Assembly (NCBI GenBank): GCA_035048495.1
Contig: CM068553.1
Span: forward strand, 27,056,978-27,120,977
Length of the DNA: 64,000 nt
Origin: Euptelea pleiosperma
Lineage: Eukaryota > Streptophyta > Magnoliopsida > Ranunculales > Eupteleaceae
Reading direction: 5' to 3'
The position numbers were made by a program, and so were the translations under genes. Under the pieces are notes generated by a model that ran no database searches, was not told the origin of the DNA, and saw nothing but the letters and a program-made list of their open reading frames with translations. Positions within the stretch are counted from its first letter, which is position 1, and every line of letters starts with the position of its first letter. Below, piece after piece: positions 31,500 to 42,935 of the stretch.

Positions 31500-31575
31500 C
31501 CATCCATTTTTTTTTTCTCTAGATAAGTGTGGGGTTTGGCGGACCCCTACCTGACCTTGATAAAAAGAAAATATT
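31500..31575 (-). repeat. LINE 3'-tail-like fragment
   Basis: On the minus strand AGGTCAGGTAGGGGTCCGCC leads to an A-run. The near-identical GGTAGGGGTCCCGCCTAACCCC occurs at 62453 on the plus strand, also next to T- and A-runs. I take both as short LINE 3' ends; weak. Confidence 0.3.
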
Positions 31576-31609
31576 ACATTCTGATATACATACGCCTTGA
31601 AGCGTTCTC

Positions 31610-32260
31610 TGCTTTGATGTTTGGCCCATCCCTAGATGGACTTATGTAACAAAAATCGACTTGATTAGTGATTTCTAACCTTTGAATTTGAGTACCCCAA
31701 ATACTGCTAGAAATCTATAGTTAGAAATAAACTATGAAAAAGACTCTAATTCAAAGGATATAAATTACTAATAAGAATGAATTTTGGTATAAATGTAGGT
31801 CCAACTAGGGATATGGCCCACACATCTCTACAGGCAATCACTGCATGTATCCATTAAATTAAACCAAACTCAGCTCGCAGGTGGGCCATTCTTTTTGGGC
31901 ACCTCCATTGAATGAACAACCTCGATCAAACGAGCTCATATATGGGTTTGAGCTACAGCCGTTGATGAAGCATATAGACTATAGAGAGCCATTGGCCAAT
32001 GCAATCTCATGTTGCATGATATATTTTAGAAAGGGTCGCGATGTAACAAGCTGTCGCTCAAACTTAACTCTCAGCTGCCATCTGGGCCCACCAACCGCAT
32101 GGATGTTTAGCCCACCCCTTGGGAGACATTGATACCAAAAATCAGTTTGTTTGATTATTTTTAGCCGTTGGTTTAGTGCTCAAAAAATGGTTGAATCCAA
32201 CGTGTCTTAAAAAGTACGAAAATCTAATGGCTAGAGATTACTAATCATGGTTAGAGACAC
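31610..32260. repeat. Dispersed MITE-like repeats, copies 4 and 5
   Basis: A foldback pair at about 31610-31840 (TTTGGCCCATCCCTAGATGG against CCAACTAGGGATATGGCCCA) and another partial copy at 32090-32260 ('catggatgtttagcccaccccttggg'). Confidence 0.5.
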
Positions 32261-33028
32261 TACATGGCCGTTAGAAGAATCACCTTTTAGTAAGCACGTA
32301 CGTAATGGTGCACGGAGTGACTCATTCGGACGTCTGCCAAACATCCAACGGTCACAATCAATACAGGAGTTCCGTTTGATTGAAGAAATGGAGGATGTTG
32401 TCCTCTTACACCATGATCATAATCGTGGTTGAGTACGTCAACAAGGACAATTACAATCCAACAGCCACGTGATCTCTACAATCAGCCCTTGCCCAGCGAT
32501 GCAATCATGGCCGTCAGTCTCAAATGCTCTGTCCAGTTACAACACGTGTAGCTCAAGAAGAAGATGGGTATTTAACTTATATGCATATAGCTAGGTAGGT
32601 TAATTATGTAGATATTAATATAGGGTTGTTTTCTGTTTGGGTCAGGATGTCGTTTGGTGTATCATATTCCACTGTTGTGATCTGTGTCCATAAGAAACTC
32701 AGATCCAACGGTTAAAACTTACCCAAAACTACTTCAACACATACCTTTCAATCAACTCAAATCCAATGGTTGTAAATCAAATCAAGCCTATGGCACTTAT
32801 CCATCGATTATAGATCCCTCATCACCCTGATTTTGATTGGCAGGTCCACTTAAGTTTTGATCAAACATCCTTGGCCTATGTTTGCATGCGATTAAATCTC
32901 AACCGAAGACTTTCATTTTCTTCCATGTAAGCAACCTTGATTGACCTTAACGTCTTCTTTGTGGGCCCACATCGATGTCTGGAAATCTTGTAGTGATAAT
33001 TGTTATTATAAGAGTCTAGAGATACGTA

Positions 33029-33697
33029 TCTATATAACAAAACAGGGAAATTGTCTCCCCCTCTTATCCAGCTTCATAAAGGATGGCCGAGATCTTATCC
33101 CCCAATTGGACAGTGGATCTCAGCCACTCACACCCGATTTTGGCAAATGCTTTATCGGGGAGTGCCGGGGCACGAGCCACCCACTAGTCTATATAACAAA
33201 ATAGGGAAATTGCCTTATCTCTTATCTTATCCGGCTTCATAAGATAAAGAGTGGTTGAGATCAAATCCATCCATCTAATGTGGACGGTTAGATTTCAGCC
33301 ACTCAATCCCCCTCATTTATTCGGTCACTCCCACTCATTTGACCCCTGCACGAGCAATTGATTAAAAATTTGATATTCAAATTTTGAATTTTAATGCCAT
33401 TATTATCTGTTATTTTCATTATTTTCCCACGTTTTCCATTTTTGCCCCTGTGCGTTACAATCCGTTATAACAGAAAAAACGGTAACGCCTCCATTCCGTT
33501 ATACCGTTTGAGTGCCGAATGCACTCAATTTTTGCATAAGCTTTTGTCAAAGAAGGCCGTGGGCACAGGGCCATTTACTAGTCTATATAATAAGTGACAG
33601 TGGTTGTCTCCCCACATATACCCCTCTTATAGGTTTCAATAAAGAAAGGTCGAGATCTTATCCCCCAACAGGACGGTGGATCTCAGCCACTAGTGTA
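33029..33697 (+). mobile_element. Helitron concatemer, plus strand (A/E-C-D units)
   Basis: Starts A|TCTATATAACAAAACAGGG at 33029. The first unit ends with GTGCCGGGGCAC and CCACCCACTAG at 33187; the next begins TCTATATAACAAAATAGGG at 33188. That C-type unit ends CCATTTACTAG at 33581, and a D-type unit starts TCTATATAATAAG at 33582 and breaks off near 33697. The two CTAG|TC joints are exact end-to-start junctions. Confidence 0.78.
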
Positions 33698-33699
33698 CG

Positions 33700-34660
33700 T
33701 CTTATAATATAGGTAATTAAGGACAGAAATAGGATGACTAATTTTGTAATTGGATATATAGATATAGGATATATTTATATAAGCTTGGTTTTTTCAGATA
33801 TGTAATCATGTGAACACATTTAGATGAAGGCCAGTTATGGTTGAGGTAAGAAGATTGAGTTTATGGTTACATGGACTTTCATAAGGATAATAGAATAATT
33901 ATAATTAGATTATTTTAATAGGACTTCAATATATACAATGGTTACGATGAAAGATCAAGCAACAACTCGATCGATGATGACGATCATTCAACGATGAAGA
34001 TCACGTTGTGCAACAATTCAATCAGATGATTAGCAGAAAACCATATATATATATGCAGCACGACCAAGAGCAATCCATACGGCTATTAAATCAGACGGTC
34101 ACGATTGATACAAACGAGTGACTCCAATAGATGGAATATTCAGAGTAGCCAGAATCAGTTTAGGGTCACCGCTTAAGGTAGAATTTTTATCGAATGTCCT
34201 TGGTCTAACTATTTTATTGGATGCTTTTATTCGAACCTTATTTATCCGACTCTTAGATAGATTAAACGAATCGAGATTTATCGGATTAACCGAATTCGAA
34301 TTTATCAGGTCTTAACCAACTTATTGAATTTCGAATTATCGAATTAACCGAATTAGCCATGTATAATTGGAAATCAATTTTTTGGCACAAAATGATTTAA
34401 ACTCACATACTACTCATAAAATTGTTTTAACATTTTTATATTTCTGTATATATTGTATATATACTCGTTCTCTTATAATGTCCAGGCTGATTGATTGTTT
34501 TGAAATAGCATTGCATTTAATAAGATAATTGTGGGGGGGAAATCTTGGATCTAACCCACACAATCCTTGAGGAATCAGATACACACTTTCATCTGAGCTA
34601 ACGAGCTAAGCAGGCCAAATGCCGTTGTTCCTCAAGTACCTATAAAAAGGGATTAGCTAT
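33700..34660. other. No gene recognised
   Basis: AT-rich. Includes a stretch with repeated GAATT/CGAATT/ATCGAATTAACCGAAT motifs (about 34240-34360). No coding evidence. Confidence 0.4.
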
Positions 34661-34664
34661 AGAT

Positions 34665-34982
34665 ATGGCTGCCGATATCTTAATGTTCCTCTCCAAGATG
34701 TTCTTGGCTACAGCTATTCTCTTTGCCTTGAAAGTTGTGCTTAGGGTGGGCGGTGTACCTGTAGATAGCACTCCGACAGTCAAGTCAACAATGAATCTTA
34801 GAAGGTTGACAGCTATTTGTAAAGTTTGTCGGAGAAGGAATGAGAGGAGACTGAACAGTCGACGAACTCAATTTGGAGAATCAAGAATGCGATCAGGTCT
34901 CTCTTTTCTCTCTCTGTATGATAATTTTCTCAGTTGTACATTTTTCGACCCCTCTACTAGTATGTACTTCTCATATTTATAA
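34665..34982 (+). CDS. Small hypothetical ORF with N-terminal hydrophobic segment
   Basis: 105 codons from ATG 34665, with TATAAAAAGG about 25 bp before it and an N-terminal membrane-type stretch (FLSKMFLATAILFALKVVL). The rest is Arg- and Ser-rich and unlike any family I know. No neighbouring exon or conserved motif supports it, and the TATA is too close for a normal 5' UTR. It may be chance. A further 69-codon Cys/Arg-rich ORF follows at 35105-35314 and is equally unsupported. Confidence 0.2.
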   Translation: MAADILMFLSKMFLATAILFALKVVLRVGGVPVDSTPTVKSTMNLRRLTAICKVCRRRNERRLNSRRTQFGESRMRSGLSFLSLYDNFLSCTFFDPSTSMYFSYL

Positions 34983-36330
34983 GCTTCTTCGTAGGGAGTG
35001 TATAATAGTTTTGGAGCGTGTAACCGTTTTGGTAACGGCTTTCTGTTAGATTCCACTACTCACGGGGTGGTTGGGATAACCGTACGTGGGATAATAGTTT
35101 ATGAGTGGGAGAATCTATGGCTGTCTGCTTGGGCCTAGATTCTTTGTCCTCAACAAACCTATTTCCCGGCCAAGAATCTTTTAGAGAGTTGTCGGCTTAT
35201 GCTCAGTTCCTGTTTATGTTTGCCAGACGCTTCCCGAAGTGCTTGCGTGTTAATTGGTATAGAGAATGTAAACGATGTCGTTGCCCTCATGATGAATCAA
35301 TGTGTAGATGCTAGTCGGCAGAATAATCCTCAGCCATAATAATGTGCCATGCATGCATCCAACCAGAGTAACGGATGCCGACAACCAATCTACTGTTCTT
35401 TTGTATAGATGGCGTTGTGGGTGATGCGTACCTTGTCGGCAAATCTGAAATCTTAGTCGGACTTATTTGTCGGTTTTGTTGAGATATGGTTACTTGATTA
35501 TGGATGATGGTTACTTAATTGGTTACTTGGAGAGAGACCCTGACTGGGGTGGTAAGAAAACCAGTCGTATATTCTAATTGCATCCAAAGAAATTTGTGGG
35601 ACAGTGTCTCGATTTTTAAGTGAAAAGATGGTAATAGGAAAATAAAAACTAGATATTGTATTGCATGTTATAGGTATAGACTCATGAGTAACACTTAATA
35701 CTGGATTAAAGGTTACGACTTGGGCCAACCACAATTACCGGATTGTAAACTTACATTTCATGAATCCATTGCAAATTTATTTCTGCTTTATATTAAAGCA
35801 TGATGTTATGAGCTTCATTCTACAATTGCTTTATATTGTCATGGTTTATATTTTTGTTTTACATTTAAGATATTGACTCTTCAAGTTTTACTCATTGAGA
35901 TTATTCGCATATTACAACTTATTTTTTATTTTTTATATTTTTGATATGTAAGCCTATTTTTAAGGAGATTAGTAACTTTGTACGAAGGCGGTTTGTGAAC
36001 CCAGGTCAATGGTATCATCACCCACAAACTTTACCAATCGAGCAAGCTGGTAGTTTTATATTATTTGTATCTTATCAGAGATTTACCTACCCTTTTAGAC
36101 ATGTTTAGAAGGTTAGTTCACTTACTGGGCTTTTCCCCGAAAGCTCACCTTACAACCATTGCAAAGAGATGATCGAGGAGTTCTCAGAGAAGTTATTGAA
36201 ACAGTTGTAGATCGATCATGGAGCACATCTAATTTATTATTTTCAGGTCAAGTAGTTGTATTTTAGATGTTTATATCCTTCTTAATTATATATGTCTATT
36301 AATTAGATCTTATTGAATTGATAATCATCA
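34983..36330. other. No gene recognised
   Basis: AT-rich intergenic DNA. Decayed GTAACCGTTTTGGTAACGG and GGATAACCGTACGTGGGATA near 35020-35100 look like repeat DNA. No domain homology in any frame. Confidence 0.4.
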
Positions 36331-36851
36331 CGCAGGCGACGTTCGAATCTACTTGTTCAACCATGGTCGAATTGGCCCTCGTTTTCCCAGTCTTCGGACA
36401 ATTCTATAATACTACCTGGATGTTAACCATGTCATATAAAATATATATTTCAATTCCCATATCGAATTATTTTGGATCGAGATGGTGTTATAAGGATTAT
36501 GACATTGTTGTCCATTAGTAAATTGGGTTTGCACTCTAAGACGACATATTCTTCTTTGGTCTCTGCGAAAGGTTTAAGCGGCTAAGCTACAATCAGATCA
36601 CCATTTGGTTTTTCCATATTTAGTCGGCAATATTCCATGCATGGCCATCCAAAACCTGACCAAAGCAACATTTCTAACCTACGCATGGTGCATATGTAGA
36701 ACTTTTAGTGAAATCTGAATGGTGGATCACATACCCTTTGGACCTTTATGCAGGCCGGCCTTACAGGAAAGCTTAATAAGATTCCCAAGGCTAGCTGTCC
36801 GCTTGATCACCTCTTAAGAACTCGTCATTTTCATTGTTTGCTCATCTCAAA

Positions 36852-38195
36852 ATGGTGACTGCAAAATTTACCGTCGAATTTACCGGAAAAACGATAGTAA
36901 GAGCTGCGGATGTGTCCATCAAATCCTACACTCTCCCTCTCTCCAATTTTGATCTACTTTCAGGCCGGTCTCCGGTAACTGTCTTCTATGCCTACCCCAA
37001 GCCACAATTCGGAGACTTCTCATCGGTTGTTTCAGTAGTCCAAAGCTCACTTGGGGAAGCTCTTAGTCATTACAGCCCGTTTGCAGGTCGAATCGTTCCG
37101 AATCCTGCAACTGGTGACCTAGAGATTTTATGTAACAACGAAGGTGTCGAGGTTATAGAAGCTCATACGAACATCGATCTAGCAAACCTTGATTTCTATG
37201 ATCTGTCCCAATCTCTACAGAAGGAATTAGTCCCACCACCACATGAGATACCATTACGCTTGCAAGTCACTAGTTACAAATGTGGCGGCTTCTCTATCTC
37301 ATGGAGCTTTGATCATGCACTAGCAGACGCTACCGCCTTCAACATGTTTCTTGTATCATGGTCGGAGATTGCACAGAAGAAGCAGATCTCAAAAGACCCA
37401 GATCATCGAAGATCGCTTTTCCAGCCTCGATCGCCTCCTACTTACAGCTCCTCACTCGATCGGACTTTCGGCAAGTGCACCATGGAGGAGGTCCTAAACA
37501 TGCCGATCACCTATGACATCTCAGTCAAGCGACTATACTTCATTGAGGCATCGGACGTCGATCGTCTGCAAGAGCTAGCTAACCAGGAAGGCCAGAAGAG
37601 AACCAAAGTCGAAGCGTTTTCGGCATACTTGTGGAAGCTCATGGCAAATGCAATAGAAGAATCCGATGCGCAGTGTAAGATGGGATGGTTAGTCGATGGA
37701 CGACGAAGGATGTCTCACGAGGTGTCGAATTTGATCGGAAATGTTGTGTCCATGGCAATTGGAGAGGCAAGCGTGCAAGATTTGAAACAAGCATCGCTCT
37801 CGCACGTGGCAGGTGTTGCACACGAGGCAATTACTGAGGTTACTAATGAACCACATTTCTTGGACTTAATTGACTGGATTGAGTGTCACAAGCCGGGGTT
37901 GTTTCTGGCCAAGATATTGTTAGGAATCGGTGGACCTGCTGTTATAGTATCATCCGGTCGTCAGTTTCCGATGAAGGAAATAGACTTAGGTTTCGGTCCT
38001 CCGGTGCTTGGCACGTGCTATTCGACTATAGCGAGGCTCGGTGCGGGGTACGTGAACCCTCAACCGAGTGCAAGGGGTGACGGGTCTTGGGTTGTGTTTG
38101 CGATGGTGTGGCCAAAGTTGGCAGAAGCATTGGAGTCAGATCCCAATCATGTTTTCAGGCCAATCACTGCATCTCACCTTGGATTGATGAGTTGA
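36852..38195 (+). CDS. BAHD acyltransferase, copy 2
   Basis: 447 residues without introns from ATG 36852 (MVTAKFTVEF). Colinear with copy 1 over the whole length. I see only scattered changes (FYAYPKPQ for FYAYRKPQ; LNMPITYD for LNMPISAYD, one codon shorter) and a shorter C-terminus (SHLGLMS for YHLGLVRAVL). HxxxD is H155-ALA-D159; the second motif is D378-L-G-F-G, the same variant as in copy 1. The reading frame is intact, so both copies could be active. About 9.2 kb separates the two starts. Homology extends upstream of the ATG (CATTTTCATTGTTTGCTC; CAGGAAAGCTTAA), so promoter-proximal DNA was duplicated with the gene. Confidence 0.93.
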   Translation: MVTAKFTVEFTGKTIVRAADVSIKSYTLPLSNFDLLSGRSPVTVFYAYPKPQFGDFSSVVSVVQSSLGEALSHYSPFAGRIVPNPATGDLEILCNNEGVEVIEAHTNIDLANLDFYDLSQSLQKELVPPPHEIPLRLQVTSYKCGGFSISWSFDHALADATAFNMFLVSWSEIAQKKQISKDPDHRRSLFQPRSPPTYSSSLDRTFGKCTMEEVLNMPITYDISVKRLYFIEASDVDRLQELANQEGQKRTKVEAFSAYLWKLMANAIEESDAQCKMGWLVDGRRRMSHEVSNLIGNVVSMAIGEASVQDLKQASLSHVAGVAHEAITEVTNEPHFLDLIDWIECHKPGLFLAKILLGIGGPAVIVSSGRQFPMKEIDLGFGPPVLGTCYSTIARLGAGYVNPQPSARGDGSWVVFAMVWPKLAEALESDPNHVFRPITASHLGLMS

Positions 38196-38579
38196 TTGAT
38201 CTAAACAAGATGTTATAAGCCTTGTGTCATACACTCTTGCAGCGCATCATGAAGAATGGGCTCCACATGATCTCCATACTCCCAAGAACCCGAGATAAGC
38301 AGAGGGTCTTCCCTCCAATCTTTGTCCCAGTCCTGTCCCGAACGTCGGACTGGGACAATAATGAATTAATAGTTGTCTATGTTTTTTTTTTTTTATCGGA
38401 AACTGATAGTGAATGTCGTGCCCCCACCCAAGTTTTGGCTTTAAAATAGTAATAGATTGTGCTTTGGTGCGTCATTTTTTCTCATGATGTTTTCTTAGAG
38501 AATAGAGATCATAAAGATATTTGGCTTATCCTACATGGTGAAAAATATTAGAGGACTCTCGTGACCCTACATATAGCGA

Positions 38580-39120
38580 TCATATGGATTTTTGGGCCCA
38601 CTAACGGCATGGATATTTATCTCACCCGTTGGTGGATATACATTCCAAAAATCAGCCGGATTGATAATCTCTAGCCATGGATTGTATCATTATTCTAGCC
38701 GTTAGATTCAAGCATGTTTTTTGGGTAAAGAATTAAACAGCTAAAAATCATGGATCAAACTGATTTTTAGTGAGTAGATCCACCAATAGGAAGGGCTCAA
38801 CATGTCCATATGGTCAGTAGGCCGAAAAAATGAGCTATGTTGGCCACGAGAGTCCTCCGCATCTAACATTTCCACTCTACTGGACCTATAAACCAAAAAT
38901 CAGCCGATCAGTGATTTCTAACCGTGGGATCTAAGTACCCCAAATGATGCTGGAATACCACGCGGCTAAAAATCAACCCAGAAAAGGATACAAATCCAAC
39001 CGGTAAATTTGAGCATTATTGACCATTACGGATACAAGGATCCAGAGGTATGAAATCACTAATCAGGCAGATTTTTGGTTTGTAGGTCCACCTAGGGATT
39101 GGCCAAACATCCACACAGTC
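38580..39120. repeat. Dispersed MITE-like repeats, copies 6 and 7
   Basis: Contains 'tttgggcccactaacggcatgg', AAAAATCAGCCGGATTGATA, its inverse GGATCAAACTGATTTTTAG, and at 38890-39115 AAAATCAGCCGATCAGTGAT and 'gtccacctagggattggcc'. Lies between BAHD copy 2 and the fasciclin-like gene. Confidence 0.5.
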
Positions 39121-39478
39121 AACGCCCTCTAAAAGAGTGCCACCTGGCTCATATTGTGGTCGGTCAGGGGTTTGTTGACTGTCGATGGTCAGCGAAGTTT
39201 TACTCGTAAGAGTGTCGAGTGTCGATCTGGCTCGTATAGACGTCCGTTGAGCAAAAATGGCCTCGGAGCTGAAGATTTCTTTCTCGAATGTTGAAAGTTG
39301 AAAGTTGAAAGACAAAGTGTTTCCCGCCAACAAACAGAATTTCTAACGGTTTTAAAGAACCACTCTTAATATAAACCTAAGCTCTTATGGGAACAACCTT
39401 CCATCTCTCTCGTTTCTTCTCCTCAAAGAATTCAAGAAAGAACAAGAACATATATATAAGCTCACTGAAACTCCATTA

Positions 39479-40871
39479 ATGGCCATATTCCTCCATCAAG
39501 GTCCTTCATTAAGCCTCTTGAAGCTCTCCTCCATCTCCGTTTCTGTCTCTCTCCTCTGTCTCTTCCTTTCATGGGCTTCATCTACAACTCCACCATTTCC
39601 ACCACCAACGTCAACGCCCTCAGCTGCAGCCGAAACACTCCGGAAACGAGGCTACGCGCTCTTCGCAGCTGCCATCGATGCTGCTGCAACCAATTCAAAT
39701 CTTCTAGGCGGTTGGAACGGCACTGGGACACTCTTCGCCTCTCCCGACTTCGCATTCTCTTACACCACTGCCAAATTCAAGAACGGCAGAGCTCCGCCGC
39801 GCCCAACCACCTCTCTCCTCTACTACCATACATTGCGTCAGACACTCCGCTGGGAAGATTTGAAAGTAAGGCCCTGCCGGAGAGGCTTTCCTGACTTTCT
39901 TCCCCCGTCGTTGCATCTTCGTTGCCAAGAATCCCGCCGAAGAACTCTGCCTCACGGGAAGAATGAAGACGGCGGGAGAGTACATCAGAATTCGGCACCC
40001 AGATCTCTACGTGGACGAAAATCTTATCGTCCATGGTGTTGATAGTGTACTGGACCCCTTCTCTGCGTCCAAGTGTCCGGCTGCTGATGCTTCTGATCAA
40101 ACGGCTGTCGCATCTTCTCCCAGGACGGCGGATTTTTCGTATCTTGATCACGCCATTAGGGCTCTGAGACACAGAGGTTACGGCGTTGTGGCGACAGCGA
40201 TGGCGATGCGACAATCAGTTCTGATGAGATTAACTGCCGTCACCATCTTCGCTCCGAGCGACGAGAGTCTTTTCAGCCACGCTGACGGTTTCCGTTACGA
40301 TTTCCGTTATCATGTCATCCCACGTCGACTCCGTTTGCCCAATCTTGCTACGATTCCAGACGGAACAGAGATCGGGACTCTAGTTCCGGGAGAGTCGGTC
40401 GTCGTAAAATCGGTTGACGGCGGCGTTGTAGTAAACGGCGTTGAGATAGACAATTTGGAGATTTATCACAACGGATGGGTGGTGATACTTGCTGTATCTC
40501 GTCCACTGCAGATCAACCCTGCAGTGGTTGCTTCTGCTAATTCTCCGGTAGTGAGTCAGGATTCCGGCAATGCTGAAAGAACTGTCTCTCCACCGACGGC
40601 TGAGGGCCAAGATTACTCTGATCCCGAGCATCGAAAGTCCTCCGAGGATAGCGGCGACGTCAGATTGGCACCGATGATTGGAGATCTTGTGATCAACGGC
40701 GCCGATTCATCGGATTCAGACGATTTTGTAGTAACAAGCACAGCTCCAGCTAGTTTTTCAGAGCACGGTGAAGAGAATTTAGCCGGAGTTTGGGTTGATT
40801 TGCCGCTGGCCATCGACTTCTGCGTCAGTTTCCGGCGACATCCGTTGTTCATCTATCGTTCCTCCACTTAA
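39479..40871 (+). pseudogene. Fasciclin-like arabinogalactan protein gene with two frame shifts
   Basis: ATG 39479 opens a signal-peptide-like N-terminus (hydrophobic LLKLSSISVSVSLLCLFLSW) and a Pro/Ser/Thr-rich stretch, then a first FAS1-type domain (LRKRGYALFAAAIDAAAT; TLFASPDFAF; LLYYHTLRQTL). At about 39866 the coding frame moves (WEDLK, then KALPERLS one frame over), and at about 39893 it moves again (FFPRRCIFVAKN). The third frame runs on to TAG... ending at 40871. It holds the second FAS1 domain: YLDHAIRALRHRGYGVVATA, TIFAPSDESLF (about 40230-40270), YHVIP, VVNGVEI. The family is secreted to the cell surface; the layout resembles the FLA19/20/21 group. Two shifts in 30 bp suggest a pseudogene or sequence error. 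An intron at GTAAGG is unlikely because it would remove conserved residues. Confidence 0.75.
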
Positions 40872-41192
40872 CGGTAACGGCGCTTTCTCGGCTCTATCGG
40901 TGGGACTTGAATCTTATTGTCCGATGACCTTAATCGGTCCTCGGGTGACTGACGTGGCGCCACCTCAGTCATCTGTTGTTACTGATCAGATCCAAGGTCG
41001 CAAGGTGCAATCAGCGGCAGCATCGTCTCTTCAACTCCGAGAAATCTTCAAGGTGCCTTCGACTTCTTTTCCATCGTCAGATAGCCGCCACATGGCACAA
41101 GTAGATCAAGTCTGAGCAACTCCTTCGAATTTCAATTCTTCTTTTGATAAACCTGTGTCGTTTGTACATGGATGAAATGGTTTGTCTTTCTT

Positions 41193-41598
41193 GAATAAAA
41201 CTTTGATGACAGGCCCTGTCATCAAGGCCGATGACAGGGCACAATATGAGCCACGTGGAACACTCTTAGAGGACTCTGACCGTATGGATGATTGGCCAAT
41301 CATTAGATGGACCTACAAACCAAAATTCAGCCCGATTAGTGATTTCTAGGCATTGGATTGGAATTGTTTTCATGGGTTGATTTTAACCGTGTGAAATTTG
41401 AGCATTATTGACCATTATTTGAGGTACAAAGATCCAAAGGTTTGAAATCACAAATCAAGCTGATTTTTCGTTTCTAGGTCCATATAGAGATTGGAAAAAC
41501 ATCCCCACGATCAGAGTCCTATAAGAGTATGCCACGTGGCTCCTATTGTACCCTGTCATCGGCCTAGATGACAGGGCCCTGTCATCAAAGTCTTACTC
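41193..41598. mobile_element. Mutator-type foldback MITE downstream of the fasciclin-like gene
   Basis: Long terminal inverted repeats: left GAATAAAACTTTGATGACAG, right inverse GTCATCAAAGTCTTACTC. The arms reach about 150 bp each and include GATGACAGGGCACAAT and 'gagccacgtgg'. The 9-bp flanks GTCTTTCTT (41184-41192) and GACTTTCTT (41599-41607) match at 8 of 9, as for Mutator-like elements. Its inner part has the modules of the dispersed repeat family. Its first bases supply an AATAAA (41194) on the gene's strand. Confidence 0.8.
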
Positions 41599-41739
41599 GA
41601 CTTTCTTTCGATATGTTCCCCATTATAGTCTGGGAATTTTTGACATACCACCAACCCGAAAATGAAAATATTTCGACCAGTGTGAAAATAATACATTTTT
41701 TTTAGAAATGATAGAAAAAAAAATACGAAAATGATGGGG

Positions 41740-42010
41740 TACGAAGATCCAAGTCTGGAGATAACTAATCAGCATGATTTTAATTTGTAGGTCCACCTAG
41801 GGATGTAAGCCGTTGGATTGGTGTCTTTTATTTTAACCATTTGATATCTAGCATGGGTTGATTTTTAACCATGGGATATCTAGTATTATTTGGGGTACTC
41901 AATTCTGAAGGTTAGAAATAACTAATCAGCCTGATTTTTAGTATGTAGGTCCACCTAGGGATGGGACAAACATTAATACGGTATGTTGTCTCTAATAATG
42001 TGCCACATGG
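41740..42010. repeat. Dispersed MITE-like repeat, copy 8
   Basis: Two halves in the same orientation: 'taactaatcagcatgattttaa' with GTAGGTCCACCTAGGGATG, and 'aactaatcagcctgatttttag' with GTAGGTCCACCTAGGGATGG. Confidence 0.55.
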
Positions 42011-42283
42011 CTCATAATGTGGTCCATCATCAATGTTGATTATAAAAATCTGTATTTGTTACATCATGTGCCACTTAGGCTTTGGCCATTGAGATTTTGG
42101 CATGTGTATGTTACATGATTCCATTCATCTTATGTATACCAAAAACTTTTTATATGGACAAGTATGGCCTTAAAACTAAATAGGGCATTGCAATACTATC
42201 CTGACAACAGCAAATCAAAGGACATTTTCCATTACAAGTTATTTGCCGTTCGAATTTGACCTAGTAGATCACTTAGGTGGGAC

Positions 42284-42927
42284 TCGGGCTGTACTCGGGC
42301 GGGGTGGGTCAGCTTGGAGGTCAACCCTAACCCACCAACCTTAAAGGCTGTGAACCCTACCCAAACCCAACCCAAGGTCGGGCCTAGATTTTCCAACCCC
42401 AACCCAATCCTATCGGATTAACTGGGCTAGTCAGGTTGGTCAATTTCTTAATTTTTTTTATTGGTCGGAAAGATTACTAAATTTTTTATATTAAAATAAT
42501 TTATTGGTCAATAAAATAACCGTTATACTAACCATTAAATAATAGCTTCATTTCCAACACCTCATGAAAAATTAAGAAAACACGACATTTTCAAAAACAA
42601 TCGATCACATAAAATGCCAAAATGTAGTTTTAACGAAATTTTGTAATCTCACACAAGGGTTGTAGTTTGTTAGGGACAAACATCGATGGATTGCTGCATT
42701 TGCCAAAATGTAGTGAGTACTAATACATATATATGTAGTTTGTATGTTGGGCTTGGGTTGGTTGGGCCGAGCCTCAACCCTAGCCCAATCCAATTTGATC
42801 GGGTTACCAAAAATCCGACTCAAGCCGAACCAAGTTCTGAAAGGGCTAACCGAACCCAAGTTACCCAACCCTAATGTCGGGTTCAACCCGTCGGGCTCAG
42901 GTTGAACCTGCCCAAGTTGCAGCCCTA
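42284..42927. mobile_element. hAT-like non-autonomous element (644 bp)
   Basis: Ends TCGGGCTGTACTCGGGC and, inverted, TAGGGCTGCAACTTGGGC, resemble hAT MITE termini. The 8-bp flanks GGTGGGAC (42276-42283) and GGTGGAAC (42928-42935) match at 7 of 8, the size of a hAT target duplication. The interior is rich in GGGTTGGG/CCCAACCC motifs and has no coding region. Confidence 0.65.
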
Positions 42928-42935
42928 GGTGGAAC

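Noticed and set aside
35105..35314. 69-codon Cys/Arg-rich ORF as a secreted peptide gene
   Set aside because: No signal peptide, no regular Cys spacing known to me, and no promoter or paralogue in the window.
39866..39930. Intron in the fasciclin-like gene starting at GTAAGG
   Set aside because: It would be only about 60 bp, lacks a good acceptor and would remove conserved FAS1-family residues; frame shifts explain the data better.
40795..41115. Second coding frame (106 codons) at the end of the fasciclin-like gene
   Set aside because: No FAS1 or other motif; overlaps the true frame. Could be a tail after another frame shift, but nothing supports it.
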